From: Pyrenopolyporus hunteri
Taxonomy: Eukaryota; Ascomycota; Sordariomycetes; Xylariales; Hypoxylaceae
Reading direction: 5' to 3'
DNA: 64,000 bases
Assembly (NCBI GenBank): GCA_902806595.1
Contig: CADCXC010000035.1
Coordinates: 124,001 to 188,000 of the forward strand
The notes under the pieces are model-generated. The model had not been told where the DNA came from. It did not search any database and was given only the letters and a program-made list of their open reading frames with translations. Position 1 is the first letter of the stretch. Each line of letters starts with the position of its first letter. Positions 23,335 through 36,674 of this stretch are shown here, in pieces. The translations under genes were made by a program, and so were the position numbers.

Positions 23335-24405
23335 ATGCCGCTCCGCCACATCGCCATCCCCTCGTTCCCGGGGACCACTACGCCGCCGCGGTACCCATCC
23401 TATGAGCTGGCGACTCGCGTGCAGTCTCAACTGCAGCAAGCCCTGCTAGCTTGGAAAGCCGGCCGTGATGAAAACCGGCGAAACACCCCGCCTCCGCTGC
23501 CGACCTTGATCTCCTTCACCCCGGCGCCCACATACACGCTCGGCCGCCGACAGATAGAACCACTTTCTCCCTCCGAGCTGCAGCGTCTGCGCGCACCCCT
23601 CCGCGTCGCCTCATCCTCGCCCTCCTCCCGCGACGCATCTTCTAATTCGAGCCCCGTCTTTGCCTTCACCCCCTCCGTCCTGCACGCCCCCCGCGGCGGT
23701 CTAACTACATACCATGGGCCAGGCCAGACTGTATTCTGGCCCGTAATCGACCTGCGCTCCCCCTTACACGCGCATTTCACCGTGCGCGAATACACCTGCG
23801 TTCTCGAGCGGACCACCATCGCCGCGCTGCGGAGAGCGTACGGGATCGCCGGGTTCACAACGTCGAACCCGGGGGTGTGGGTGCGCAAGGGACGCAGCAC
23901 TCAGGCTAAAGGGGGCGACGAAGAGGGGAAGGAGGGGAAAGAGGGGCGGGGGAGAGAAGAAGAAGGAGACGAAGAACAAGAGGAGAAGATATCAGCCCTT
24001 GGCGTCCACCTGCGCCGGCACGTCACAGGCCTCGGCGTCGCTGTGAATACCCACGTCCCGGTTACCGGGCCCGAGGCGTCGAACCCGTGGGCCCGGATCG
24101 TGGCGTGCGGGCTGGGCGACCGGGGCGTCACAAGCGCCGTCGCGCACCTGGGTGTCTTGGATCTGGGAATGGCCTCTGCGGCAGAGCCTCAAGGGAAGCG
24201 GGAGGGGGAGGACATAGCGTCCGTGTGGGCCGCTGAGTTCGCGTCTCGGCTGGGTCTGCGCGGCGGCGACGACGCTGAAGGTCGCGCTTCTCCTGATCCA
24301 GCCGCTGTGGAAGAGATATCCTGGGACGATTGGGAGAAGCAAATGCCGCTCGATCCGACGGGTTCGGATACCGGCTTTGTCGAGGCCCATCCTCTGCGGC
24401 CATGA
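23335..24405 (+). CDS. LIP2: Octanoyl-[acyl-carrier-protein]:protein octanoyltransferase (LipB/Lip2)
   Basis: Single exon, 356 aa. LipB enzymes move the octanoyl group from acyl-carrier protein to lipoyl-domain lysines of mitochondrial dehydrogenases and the glycine cleavage H protein, the first step of lipoate synthesis. The substrate-binding signature RGGLTTYHGPGQ is at residues 120-131, the catalytic lysine in KISALGVHLRRHVTGLGVAV is about 218, and the catalytic cysteine in ACGLGDRGVTS is about 258. A charged insertion of about 30 residues (188-217, Gly/Glu/Lys-rich) sits just before the catalytic lysine. The LipB core normally has a short turn there. Another Ser/Pro-rich insertion (90-108) precedes RGG. 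Both are low-complexity and should lie on the surface. The N-terminus is short for a cleaved presequence. No intron is needed. Confidence 0.92.
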   Translation: MPLRHIAIPSFPGTTTPPRYPSYELATRVQSQLQQALLAWKAGRDENRRNTPPPLPTLISFTPAPTYTLGRRQIEPLSPSELQRLRAPLRVASSSPSSRDASSNSSPVFAFTPSVLHAPRGGLTTYHGPGQTVFWPVIDLRSPLHAHFTVREYTCVLERTTIAALRRAYGIAGFTTSNPGVWVRKGRSTQAKGGDEEGKEGKEGRGREEEGDEEQEEKISALGVHLRRHVTGLGVAVNTHVPVTGPEASNPWARIVACGLGDRGVTSAVAHLGVLDLGMASAAEPQGKREGEDIASVWAAEFASRLGLRGGDDAEGRASPDPAAVEEISWDDWEKQMPLDPTGSDTGFVEAHPLRP

Positions 24406-26177
24406 TTCGTAGCGTCGGATCTCGTGCCGCCTACCTATCTACCACCACCTACGTGATATTATACTTACCTACCCTATTACCGTATGTACGTACGTATGTG
24501 TGTGTGTGTGTGTGTATGTATGCGTACGTATCTCTCTCGTATATCTCCTCCACAAGCCGACCTCTCACGTGCGAGCGGGCTGGACCGGGCCCCAAAAGTT
24601 CGGAGGGTCCTCGTGGGGGTCAAACCCCTACGGTAATGCGAAGGACATGCCGTGCGAAGCCGTCCCACGAAAAAAAAGGAAGAAAATAGAAAAATGGAAA
24701 AAGGAAAAGGGGCAGGAAAAAGAGGGCCAGACTCTGCAGCCGTCCACGCGCCCAACAGCCCTGGCTCGGCTTCTCTTACATGCCTATCACCTACTTACCT
24801 TCCTACCTGCCAACCTGCTCGACTGGAATTGCCTGCTGCACGCCCCTCCCGATCGATTTACACGTGGGAGTACGTCCATCGCAATTCCTGCACCTCCAAG
24901 CTCTGGTAGCCGGGTAGGCGAGTGCATACGACGGAGCTACTACTACATTCGTACGTGAAAGTATATACATACACACACGGGATATTCGCACACGCATACA
25001 CACAGACACTCAGACACACAGACACCACACCAACCCACCAACATACCTACAGGTACCTATCAACCTCGACCTCCCCCTCCCCCCTCAACAACCGAGGTCC
25101 GCAGAAGTAATCATAGCCGGATGGGCGACGAGTAGCCGGGTACTCGTCTTCTGTGGGCGCCGAACCGAATGCACGGATCTACCTACGTACATAAGGGTAA
25201 CGAACGTATGAATGGACGACCTAAAATACAATGAACAAACATAAGAAAACAATACATAAAAAAAAATAAAATAAAAAATAAACCAGCGAACGTAACTGCA
25301 GGAGGGGTTCAGCGTTGAGGCGTATGTATTGTATGCAGCGTTCCGGCGCCGATCTCGGCGCCAAGCTGGAATTTCGTAGATAAGTACGTTCGTACTGAGA
25401 GGTCGAGTCAAGACAGGCCAGGCCAGGTACTAAGGCAGGCGAGCGGGCTGGGAGGAGGAGAAAGAAAGAAAGAAAAAAACGGCGAGCGGCAAAGTGCAGT
25501 TCTTCTAATCAGGAGGCGACGTGGCTAACCGTCGTGGCCTCCCCTTCTCTGCATAACGAATGTGTACGATATTTGGGCGCCTTGCTTACGTACCCAAGTA
25601 GGTACCTATGATCCTAGGTGCGTGCTGGCATATTGATAATGTAGAGGGCGGCCGGTCACGAATAGAGCCCCGTCTCTATTGGTTGGCGTCTCCGTTGCAA
25701 GCCTCACTCGAATTGTGGCGGCTTCGACGTGGCCGTCGGGAGCTTTACACGACATGCTTATGTTTCAGAGAAATATCACGATCAAAGAACGATATCCGGG
25801 CCTTTACTAGTTAAAAAAAACCATCGTATTAGTTTCCGCTCGAACTTTATTAACTCATCTGCGTTCGGCTTTGCCGATTTCTCTTTTTAAGGGCTGCGAT
25901 TATAGGCTGCCTCAATTCGTCCTGCTGCCCTCCGGTCCATATTAAGTACCAAACTCGTAGGCGACCTCGTTCATATATTAAGATGCCAGGACCTCCGTCT
26001 CATTATTTCGTCTCGGTGGTATAATGTCGTACTAGGACGTAAAAACGGCCCCGTACCTCGCAGTCTTTCATTACCATGTAACGCCGTGGGTGTAATAGAC
26101 GGATTGTGCTGCCACCCCCATACGGAAGAATGCTCATGGGACCGGGTGAAAAGAAAAGAAAAGGAACTCAAGCAGCT
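24406..26177. other. Intergenic region between convergent genes
   Basis: This is the 3' flank of LIP2 on the plus strand and of the otubain gene on the minus strand. It contains a (TG)9 run at 24497-24514, A-rich tracts near 24670 and 25258, and CA-rich text near 24970-25030. No coding region is supported. Confidence 0.45.
24497..24514. repeat. (TG)9 dinucleotide microsatellite
   Basis: Nine uninterrupted TG units directly visible on the plus strand, flanked by GTAC/GTAT text. Confidence 0.9.
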
Positions 26178-28415
26178 CTAACCCCTGTTCTCCTTTTTGA
26201 TGACCGCGCAATGCTCGCTACTCCGTTTCCGGCCACCACTCTTTCCGTGTGGTATTTCCTCTTCTGTCTCGGGCCTGTACATCTCAGGCTGGAAATTCAT
26301 ATTGTTGTAGTGGGCAACGTTGAAATGGCTGTTCTTGAACGTGTTCGTCGTAAAAGCAGGCTCGTGGAAGCTGTTCGTTTCTACCAAGTCAGGGAAGTTG
26401 TACTTGCTGAAGCGAAGAGGGTGCACGGTCATGGGAGTCGTAGGCTGTTGCTGCGGAGGACTTGGTTGCTGAGGCGGAGGCCCGCTAGAAATCCCGTCCG
26501 AGAATGGCTGCGGCATCCACGGTGACTGCGGAGAAGGGGCGTGGGCGTAAGGATCCGTCATAGGAGACGGCGCGGTGGGAGAACCCAAAGGCGACATCTC
26601 AGCAGCGCCAAAACCTGGTATCATGGCCAACGTGCTCATGTCCATCGAGAAATCCGGAAGCTGCGGCATGGTGCTCTCGATCTCGTGGTGGTGCGTGAAC
26701 GAGGCCGCCCTATTGATCGACAGAGTAGTCGGCGCAGGTGGCATAGGCGGAGGCTGTATCACAGAATCGCGATACAAGATGTCATAATGGCCTGGGCGGT
26801 ACAGAAGATATATGATTGGGCCCAACGCAGTTGGATCCTGACCGTTAGCCTCTTCAGGCATCCGATGGACGTTGACTTCTGCGCCTTCGCTCCGATCTAG
26901 GTAAGCGATCTCCAGCACGATATTTGCAGGCTTGAGTAGAACGTCGTGAAGTAGCACGAGGCCTACATGATCGATTTCCCGGTCGATTGGCATAATGACA
27001 TCTTGATTGTAGCTTTCGAAGCTACCGGGTATCCACGGCTCGTACTGAGCATAGTTGCCCTTCAACCACGAAGACGCAAGCAGGCGTTGATGATAGACGA
27101 TGGATTGCGACGACTCGGGGTTATTAAATTTGTCCATCACAAACGGCATAGCATCCTGGCCGTTCTCCATCGCCGCGATGATCGAGTTGAGCAGCTCGAA
27201 TGTCTCGGCAACCATATCCTCGAATAGCCAAGCGCTATGTCCACCGACGGTCTCGATGAAGGTGTTTAGGCTGCTTAGCCGGGCTAATTCACCTTGAGCT
27301 TGATTAATGTCGCCGCACCGTGCCAACGTCTCGAAGTAACCGAACGCGATCGCTGTAGCGGAATAACGAGTTAACTTGATGCCCCACGGATTTTTAGGGA
27401 CTAGGCGAGGGTATAAAGGTTAAGATCGTCCTCACTACCTGGGCTCGTCTTTACGGCGGTCGACTGTTGGTCGATTGAAGAGCATTGTAGATAAGACGGA
27501 CAGATCCGGATCCCAATTTGATATAGGTTTCGGATGGATTACGAGGTATACGGGCGTGAAAAGGAACTATTGAGGTGGGTGAGATGGGAAATGCGTTAAA
27601 ACTCACCTCTCCAACCACAATTGCCGTCGCCTTGAACAGGACGGTAGTGGGAATAAGTCTGGGGTAGCGCCTACATCGTCATAATGAGTCAATTGATCGA
27701 TCCTTGATTTCCGAAGGTCGGACTCGGACGGGATTGACCAACCATGGTTTTGGCAACGTAGATGGGATCTGCTTTGGCATACTCCTCCGTGATTACCGTG
27801 CTCGGCCTTCTGTCGCCAACCAAGGGGCCCTATATGCGGTTGGGATGTGAGCATTTTGAGGCTTTCGGTTGGGGACTAGCGAGCGGGGGTGCGAAGGCGA
27901 TGGGAGATATGCGTAAGGCTGCACGTGGGCGAAGGTATAAAAAGTCGATATATGTAGACAAAATGGGACAAGATGGCGGACAATAAGATGGGGATAATGC
28001 AAGAAATAGCGCCACTTACCTCTAGCTGAGGCTTGAAGTCGCGAGCCGCAACCTCCTGCTGAGCGATATCATTTGGGTGTTGGGGCTCCATCTTGATGCG
28101 ATGATTCTGGCGGTGGGTGTGGGGTAGCCCCGGATTGTTGGTATTGTTACCGGTGCTGTTGTTATTGTAAGGAAGATGGGCGGGATTATTCGTGGGAGGA
28201 GATATTAGAGAATTATGGCTCTGGAATATGGGAGAGGTGAAGAATTCGGCGGTTACTGGACTACCACCCGCGATTGCGCCGGCACCGCCAGCATGTCCTG
28301 TCCCGAATTGTCCCAGCGGAGTGGGCTGGAAGGCGTATTCGGGCACTTCTGCGTTGGCTATGTGGATTCCATAGGGAGCGTACGAGGAATACGGTGTGGG
28401 TTGAGGCTGGAACAT
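26178..28415 (-). CDS. Otubain-family deubiquitinase (peptidase C65)
   Basis: Four exons: 28415..28020, 27829..27743, 27670..27607 and 27352..26178, 573 aa. Splicing yields QLE/GPLVGDRR, YVAKTM/ALPQTYSHYR and GDGNCGWR/AIAFGYFE, all classic otubain text. Otubains are cysteine proteases that cleave ubiquitin chains. The catalytic cysteine is in GDGNCGWR (about 179) and the histidine in YRPGHYD (about 371). LLASSWLKGN and VLEIAYLDRSEGAEVNVHR are also conserved. The catalytic core of about 240 residues is flanked by a Pro/Ser/Asn-rich N-terminal region (about 130 aa) and a Pro/Gln-rich tail (about 190 aa), so the protein is twice the length of animal OTUB1. No in-frame ATG lies upstream of 28415 before the frame runs out (earlier codons begin with TTG). 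Donor 2 (GTTGGT) is weak but required by the frame. Confidence 0.9.
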
Positions 28416-29515
28416 GCCTGGGCTTGGGCTTGACGAGCCAGAGCTTGACCCCAAGCTTAGGAGCTTTGGGTCATGAAAGCTCTATCTAGGTAACCGGGGG
28501 AGGGTCGTTGAAGTTCGGCGTGGGCTCCCTAGCTGTATATGGCTTAGAGCTCATAGATTATGCTGGGGTTGCGTGTTGCGTGTTGTGCGTTGTGCGTTGT
28601 GTGCTTGGGTTTCCGATGTTGCGTGCTGCCGCTCTCTATCTCTTTCTGTCTCTCGCTCTTCGGTGCACGAATTATTAGGTGGGATTCTCTTCGGGCTGTA
28701 ACCAGCAGCGATAGAGGAAGAGAAACGAGAGGCTGGAGGAGAGACGGGAGAGCAGATTAATAACGAAGGAAGCAGGAAAGAGAGAAGATGTCGGGGCGTG
28801 AGAAGGGGGAGGGAGGGAGAAGAGGAAAAGAGGAAAGTAGGAGGAGAGGTAGGAGGGGATCCAGAGAGTTGGTAACGGGCGGGTTTTTGTCTAAAAGGCA
28901 GATGCGGACAGCACCTACCACAGTACTTGAGAATCGATCAATTAAGTCGCATCCAGGTCGGGGTTACACCACCAAGCGGCAGTAGTACGGAACCCCTGCA
29001 CATCTGTACATAGTTACATGCCTCCGCAGAGGTTGCTTATGTGGGAAAATCGTACTGTAGCCGTAGTCGAAGCTACTTCCACGGGCACCCTGCCCTATGT
29101 ATATACGTACGGGGTATATGTATATGGATGTAGACCCCGTGGTTGTATGTATTGTACATACATCCCACCTACGTACTCCATGTAAGTATAAGTGAGAGGC
29201 ATAGATATTTACCCCTTGTAGAAATCTGGACGATTCTGTCAATTTGATATCCGAAGTCCAGAACCGATCTATCTAAGAAGTGTAGGCGGAGACCGTAAGC
29301 CGCGTTGGCTGGTTACCCGAGGCGGTTAACGATAACCTGCCTGCCAACCTGAGGTATCACATAACTACCTACCTACCTACATGTATGTAAATAGATATAA
29401 TGATCTGCTCTGGGTCGGATTCAAGCATCGAATACCTTCGGTAGGTATGTACATACACAGGTGAGTGTGGATGCATTTGATTCCACTTCATCAATGGAAA
29501 TTGGACTTATTGATT

Positions 29516-29551
29516 GATACAGATACAGATACAGATACAGATACAGATACA
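29516..29551. repeat. (GATACA)6 hexanucleotide microsatellite
   Basis: Six perfect GATACA units are visible on the plus strand. Confidence 0.92.
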
Positions 29552-32500
29552 CAGTGAAATCTCGACTGGAACTTCCCGTCTACCTCTAAGAGATACAACT
29601 CCTACCTCGAGTACCATGGGACCTAGTATACCCCACCTGAGCTACATACATGCGTACCTACAGACATGCGTATACTACGTGTAAGTGCTTCAGTGTCCAG
29701 TCAAAGGATCGCACATTACCTATTGCATGTGCACTTTACTCCGTGCGTAAATCTTAGAAACTCCCCATGAAGCATCTCCCTATAAGAGAGCTCGAGTATA
29801 TGTAATCAGTGGCCTATCCAATCTATTTGCAATATGTAACGAGACAAAATCCACGACTTACACGTACAGGAACACGCAGACCCCTGGAGGGGTTACCTGG
29901 AGAGTCCCCTGTAAGTTACGTACATGGCACGAGATGTATCATTGCTAGGTAATTCGCGGTATTTACACGGAACCGAGCCTATCTCGGAAAATAAGGTCTG
30001 TGCTTCACGCTAGCAAGGCCTATCTTCGGCTAGAGATCACAAGGATCCATACAGGAAACGGCTAGGTACCGAGTAGCACAGCGGTACCAAGTCACACCTT
30101 ACGTCGGACAGTTAGGACAAATAGTATGTAGTGGTAAGGGCAGGTACCTGCCTCCCACGTACCTTCCCCAAGCTCCAGTAGAGCTACCTATCACAGCTCC
30201 AATCCGTTTTGTGCTGTCATTTGAACCTGAACATCTACATCTTACATCCAACCTATAAGAAGTACCAATCCGAATACCAATCCGGAATCCTACGTGCAAT
30301 TGATGTCGGACACCATCAAGAGGAAGATAGCTAAAAGGCTTTCCGACCTCTTTCGTATACATATCCAATTCCTCGTTCCCAAGGCTTAGCCCGCCGGGTG
30401 TCGTACTGCTTGGCCCCGGGCTCAACGTTTGGACAAGCTGGAGCGGCGGCCAGGGAACGAATATAATAGTGGTCGTTGACCATTGACCTACCTACATATC
30501 GCCAGCCAGCCAGTACCATGGGTGCCGATTCTTATCTACCTAGGATATCATGACCATCATCATCATCACTGCCCTCAGTCAGCGCATGGCGCCGGCTGCA
30601 AGAGCTAACTAACAACCCAAGTTCATGGAGACAATCACATCCACTTAATAACTTGGTCTGGATACATAGTAATCTCCGACTTATCATAGAGCTCCAACCG
30701 TGGTCCACGGGTCTCGCGTTTTTGACATATCATTTTCCGGCGGCCGAACATCCCAAGCACCTAAGCATCTATCCAAGCATCCCGTCCATCATCCACCCAT
30801 CCATTCCCCCATGTACTAATAATACATGTGTGTACTGCGACTCTGTTGCGACTCCACCGCGGTTTATCGGGTTGTCTGGGCGTAGTCGGGTTTGCTGAGG
30901 TAGAATCCTCCACGCCATCAAACCCAAGGGTTCACTCAGATCTTTCCTTACCCCAGACTGGTGCTTACGATGGATGCAGCACCAGGCTATGATGGGTAAG
31001 GTATATCGACCGGCCAAGAATACTACGTACCTTTCGCTCTTGGGTATGTGCCTGGGAAATGGGGTGGGCACGATCGTTGCGCGATATCGTGGGCTTCATA
31101 TGGTATCGAGTTTGCGAGCTGAGTTGCGTTCTGTCTAGTCCTCATTCGTCTTCGGCCTCTCAGCTTGGTCATTTGATTAATTTTGGCGATAACATTCGAC
31201 GCGGGCAGCCCAGGGTAATAGTACGAGGACTAGCTTGTCCAGCCGACCTAAGAAGCAAGATTCTCCGGCGCCAAAGTGGAAATCTCTTCAGCGGCTGATT
31301 TGTTGCAGAACATCCCACGCGGACGGGAGGCGCAAAAGAAATGCAAGAAGCAAAGCAAAGTGAGGTCGGCAAGCAAACTAATGACGGCGGTAGAGGAACG
31401 TCATTCGGTGGCAACTATACCCAAACAACAGCTGATACACCACATACGTGTTATGCTGTCGGTTCACGAACCCAACTAGCGCAGTACTTGATGCGCATGG
31501 GTTGCGATAGGTGTTGGTGGCACAAGCAGACTAGACGGGCCAGCACAAAAGCCACTGTAGCACAGCGTCACAAGCGAAGACTAAAGCACCATTCACGTCG
31601 TCTCTGACGGCGCCGAGCTAGAACTGATCAACCAGCCAATCCGAGCCATGTTCTTCTCGACAAGCTTTTCCGAGAGAGATATTAGACCCCTAGGTGAGCC
31701 TCATGATGGCGTGAGAGGGATGCATCGCGTAGCTAACTAATTAGGTATGTAGCGCTCTACTATCTATTAAAAGCTATCTAGATAGGTAGCTAGGTATGTA
31801 TGTAGATGTGTGAGTAAGTCTGCTATAGCTGACCATTTATACGGATCTACAAGGGGAAGGCCGCGTAGGATCGTGGATCGTTCTGCCTCGTCCTTAAGAG
31901 GATTTGATTAATACCTCCTAAGGCTGAAAAGACGGTGTGAGACAAAAGTCGCTTCTTTTTTACCTGTCCTCAAACAAGGAATTCTCGGCGATTGCTCGAG
32001 GTTTAATAAAGGTAGGTTAAGATTGACGATAGGGGCGGATATATCTACTCAGGTGCTCTCCCTCTACATAATAAAGCCGCTTCTAAGAGTTATACTAAGA
32101 CTCGGGCTTGTACCTATCTGATATCCACCAGCTGAAGGATCCGTGGATGAACTCCGACGACCCCATGCCAAGCTCTACCTATTACTACGTACATACAGTG
32201 TGATTCTGGATTGACCCCGCCTTCCCGCCGCCGCCACGACACGGTACTGGATCAATCTAAGACTTACATGACGATAGAAAAGCACTGACATGTACGCCAA
32301 GGGACTATCAGGCCCGGAGGGTTACGAGCTGCTCGATGCGATATGTCGCTACCACTCATGTCAGGGAGATTCCACACATACGCCTATCGAGCTCAAGCTC
32401 TACAAGACAGCTATTCAGTGTTACTGAATTGTGCTAGGTAGACAGTTCGTAAGACTTAGCCCAAGACGTCGGCAATAGTGCCACCTAGTCAGGGATTGTC

Positions 32501-35500
32501 TATCGAACGTCCGAGATTTCTTCCAGAACATCTTACCCGCATACAGCAGACACGTCTTACAGCCAGCTTATTCATACGCACTCGGCCAGTGCTGGAGTAG
32601 AACCCTCCGCAGACGACTTCTAAGAAGCGCCCGCCCCAAAAACGACCGATTTCGAAATCTAGGTCTGATATTAAACCCCACGGCGATGGACCAAAGGATG
32701 CTTCAGATGATAACGCGGAGTGGATCAGTGATTACATGCTGAAATACAAATATCCACTTGCGTCAAGGTCACCACCCACCCTTCGGGTGATGGAGACGAG
32801 AGGAGATTACGGCCGCTGCTCTTGTGATTCGCTGGATGTGACTCCATCCAGACTTCACAGTTGCTACGCTTCGGCTTCCACACAAAGTTATCGGGGATTA
32901 AAACCGCAGTCGGCAGCGCTCTGGTGGATTCGGAACTCTCGGATCAGCAGCGACCGCATTAACACGTGCGTCAATGAATATCGGGGACGGGCAACCTAGT
33001 GGGCTGTGATTTCAGAAGAAAAGGCGGGAATTTCCATCTACCATACTTTTCTCATCGCGACTTTGGCATGTCCCTCTGACGTATAGGAGCCTAGTCTACC
33101 CGCGACCCCTAACCATGCGTTGATCAGAGCTTGTGCTAATTTTGGGGGGCCGTTAAAGTGACCGGATTTTGCGTATGATCTGCATAAGAATCAAAGAGAT
33201 CGACATTAGTCTTGGCCGTAAGAGTTGGAACAGCAGCACCCTCTAATTATTAGAGACGCCTATTGGATGGGAGCCAACTCCATGAGCTACACATTCTTCG
33301 CCTCTATCTCTAAACTCTTGAGGCGCATAGGTCTTTGGTATAGGTAGGTAGGTACTCTACGATAGGCGTACGCGTATAGTTACGCGACCTAGGACTCTCG
33401 TACGTGAGGTTAGCATCGCACAACCCCAGCGGCGTCTATCAATTTGCTCTGTTGTACGCTCTGTCATGTATAACTTGCCGGGTACTACTAAGTTATACTC
33501 AGGCTACGGGATTCATCTATTCACCTATACCTACAACTAGGGCGATGTATAGGGTTCCAAGGCGCTTTCGTATGAACCACGGTCAGACGCAGTTTCGGGA
33601 CGAGAGTCGCTCGTCGATACGATTGGCACATAACCTTGCCATGAGGGTCGTCCAAACTGGCATATAATAGAAAATACGTCCGGAAGAAAGAATACTGCAA
33701 AGCCATGTCTACCCACGAGGAGATGATTCATATACATACCCATGGATTATGCTTAACGCTCGTATGTATTGGCGAATTCTAGGTACCCGGCCAGCTATTT
33801 GTCGAGAGCAAGGCTAATGGGACCCCAGCAGAAACACAGAAAACATGTAAGCAGCCCAGACCGACCAACGGTAGGTTGCAGAAAATCGTGATATGTGTTA
33901 CGCCAAGCCGGTGAAATACCTAGCGCAGACGCCCACGACACAAACAAACAGCTGCTGCAAGAATTTTGTTGTAGATGAAGCAGCGACAATAACGTACACC
34001 GGCCGGCCGTCTTACCTCCCGCGAGCAGACACGAAAGGGAGAGCGTCGCATTCGAGCCAAATTCGTGCTCGCCAGTACGACCAAGGCTCGACGACACACG
34101 GCCGCAGCGATGTCCCTGTTGCGACCTGTCACGTAGGTCAAGATGAGTGAGGAGATGGATCTCCCGATAGTTCCCCTTCCATCTATAATCCGCATTATGC
34201 CGGTTTCCACTCGGCATACCTCATTCGTCGGACTGGATCGCCCTGCAGCAATCCCGCAGCGAGCAGCACGCCTAGAAGCTTTTTTTCCATATCGCAATGC
34301 CGAGCCAATCTCCCAGCACGCTACCTTTCCAGCGATTCTACCTACCCAACTTTCGTCCCTATCTCCTCCTCGTCTCCTCCCCCCTTGCACTCCATCTCAC
34401 CGTCGCTGTGCGCGCAAGCAAACAAGAAAATTTTCTCTTCTGCCTCCGTCACCCGGGCAAGACCCCTAATAGGGCAGAGACCCCATTCATCCAGTTAATT
34501 CCCGAAGCATGTTACGTACCCCTGGGATTTCTTTTTTTTTTTTGTTGGCACAAGGGACGTTGCACTCGCTTCCGGGCCGTTCTACCCACCGCAGCCGTTT
34601 CGACAGCCGCGTTCGCTGATCTTCTGGGTCGCCGACCGGGGATGGATGGGGATCGCGGTGCCAGACGAAACCCCGAGGATCTGCTGTTTCGCTCGCTCGC
34701 TAACCCCTACCCCCTTCTGCTAACCTACCTCATCTGCGGCTTCTGCGCATCGCATGGCCTGCCCCGTCTCCCCTTCTCCTCCCCCTTAGCAGGTCAGGGG
34801 ATAAATATTATATGCAATAAGCTTGTTTGAATAGGAGCGACCAATCACGTTTCACCGTGGGACCGCCGATCAGAAGGATATTGGGATACTAGGTAGGAAA
34901 TGGATGGGCTAGGTGCGCAAGCCGGTTCCAAGACACGCATCGCGCACATCTAGCCACCCGCCGGGCAGCGCGCTGGCCCCAGTCACTGTCACGTCCTCCC
35001 GATGATGAGATATTGTGATTCCCATCTCTTTTCTTGCTCAGATCATACCTATCCTGCCCTTTCGCACGTCCCGTCCGCGCATTCGCCAACCAGAGCGAGG
35101 CGGGTAAGGAGGTGCTTCGACGGGGTCGTATATTTCCTGCCGCGGGTGTTACCTACATGCCTACCTAACGTTTGCTCGTTCTAGCTTTGTCCTTGCTCGT
35201 CCCCGATCCCGCCCGCGGGGTGCGTGCCTTGGAATGCGACGGTGACGCCGTGACCCCGCTATAGCTAGCTACCTTACCTACATGTTCGACCTTTAGATAT
35301 ACATACCTGACCAGGTAGCTTAGCTACCTACCCACTACATATCCACTTACCTGCCTATACGTCTACCAAGATTACCTCAGTTACTTACCCTTTATACGTA
35401 AGTTTTACTCCTCTCCACACTACCTACTTCATGCTACCTTAGGTACCTACGTCCGTCCCGTGCTATCCATCCATCAATTCACTCATCCATCTACCTACCT

Positions 35501-36647
35501 GGTAGCTCAAGGACAAGTCGGTAGCTCCAGGGGTCAGGGCAAAAGTAAGAGCTCAACGGCGGGTGGCGGGCGTATTGAGAGGATTCCTGCAGCTAGTAGG
35601 GCCCGGTGCTGTTTCCTATTCGCAGGTCGACCGTATATTGTGTTACACGGCGCACGACCTTTTTCCCATGTCCATGTCCATGTCTATGCCCTTAGCAAGC
35701 AAGCAAGCAAAGCAGAGCACTCACGCACGCACGCACGCTGTCGAGCAGCCAAGCTAGCCAAGAAGAAAGCAAGCAATCTACCTAGCGGCAGGAAAGCGGC
35801 AGACGAACAGGATGGGAAGCCTTGGGGGTAGCATGCTGTCAGCCGCAACCACGGCTGGGGACTACTACCGCTACTACTATTGCTGCTACCTACCTAAGGT
35901 GATAGGTAATGTCGGTATATTAGGTCTAGCCTGGGCCTGGTGTCCGGGGTAGGTATGTATACATAGTCACGTTCGAGGTCATGGGAATTGTCCTCTTTTT
36001 CAGCTTTAATCGATATTTTCCTCCAACAACGGGTCTCGAGCTGCGGTGCTCGCGCTGGTATGTTCGGGGATAGGTGGATATGTAAGTCGGTAGATGCTTG
36101 TATGGAGAAGAGCACGTCACGAGCCGAGTACCTGAGTTGTTGGAACTGTGGGATGGATTCGTAAGGTAGGTAAGTAAGTAAGTATGTAGGGTAGGTATAC
36201 GAGTTTATATGTACGTGTGTTATATGTCCTATGTTATGCCTATGTATATGTGCGTATGTGCGCATGTATGTCTGAGCGCGAATAGAAGTTACCAACCTAT
36301 GCTTTCATGATATGATACCTAGGTATGTATGTCATGTCCTTTTATCATCTTCTGACATACATAGGTACCTATTCGTCCATTGCCCACTTACCTACCTACC
36401 TACGTTTACTTGTCCTAACTACCTAACCGCTTACCTCACGCACCAACGTAATATGTAGGGCAACTCAACGCATCCTCTAGCCGGGCGCCGCGATGGCGCT
36501 GGGTACCTACCTAGTACTTACCTACCCGGGCTGAGACATCACGTCAGCGCGCATTCTCCTCCGGCTTTTGTTTTTCCTTTTTCTTTTTCTTCAACGGCCA
36601 CTATGCAGGCAAGGTAAGGTAAGGTAATGTACGCCCGCCCACTTACA

Positions 36648-36674
36648 TAGGTAGGTAGGTAGATAGGTAGGTAG
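36648..36674. repeat. (TAGG)n tetranucleotide tract
   Basis: Nearly perfect TAGG units with a single TAGA interruption. The same GGTA/TACC text recurs throughout the noncoding parts of the window. Confidence 0.8.

Noticed and set aside
32294..32434. Short frame beginning MYAKGLSGPEGYELL, in the least repetitive part of the 10-kb spacer
   Set aside because: Codon pattern looks almost normal but the frame is only 46 codons, no splice chain could be extended and no family is recognised; possibly an eroded gene.
33795..34390. Overlapping 140- and 156-codon minus-strand frames
   Set aside because: Different frames over the same DNA with no conserved motif; neither has a consistent exon structure.
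34297..34830. 177-codon plus-strand frame
   Set aside because: Crosses a poly-T run encoding FLFFF, has no domain and no good start; it looks like leader or spacer DNA.
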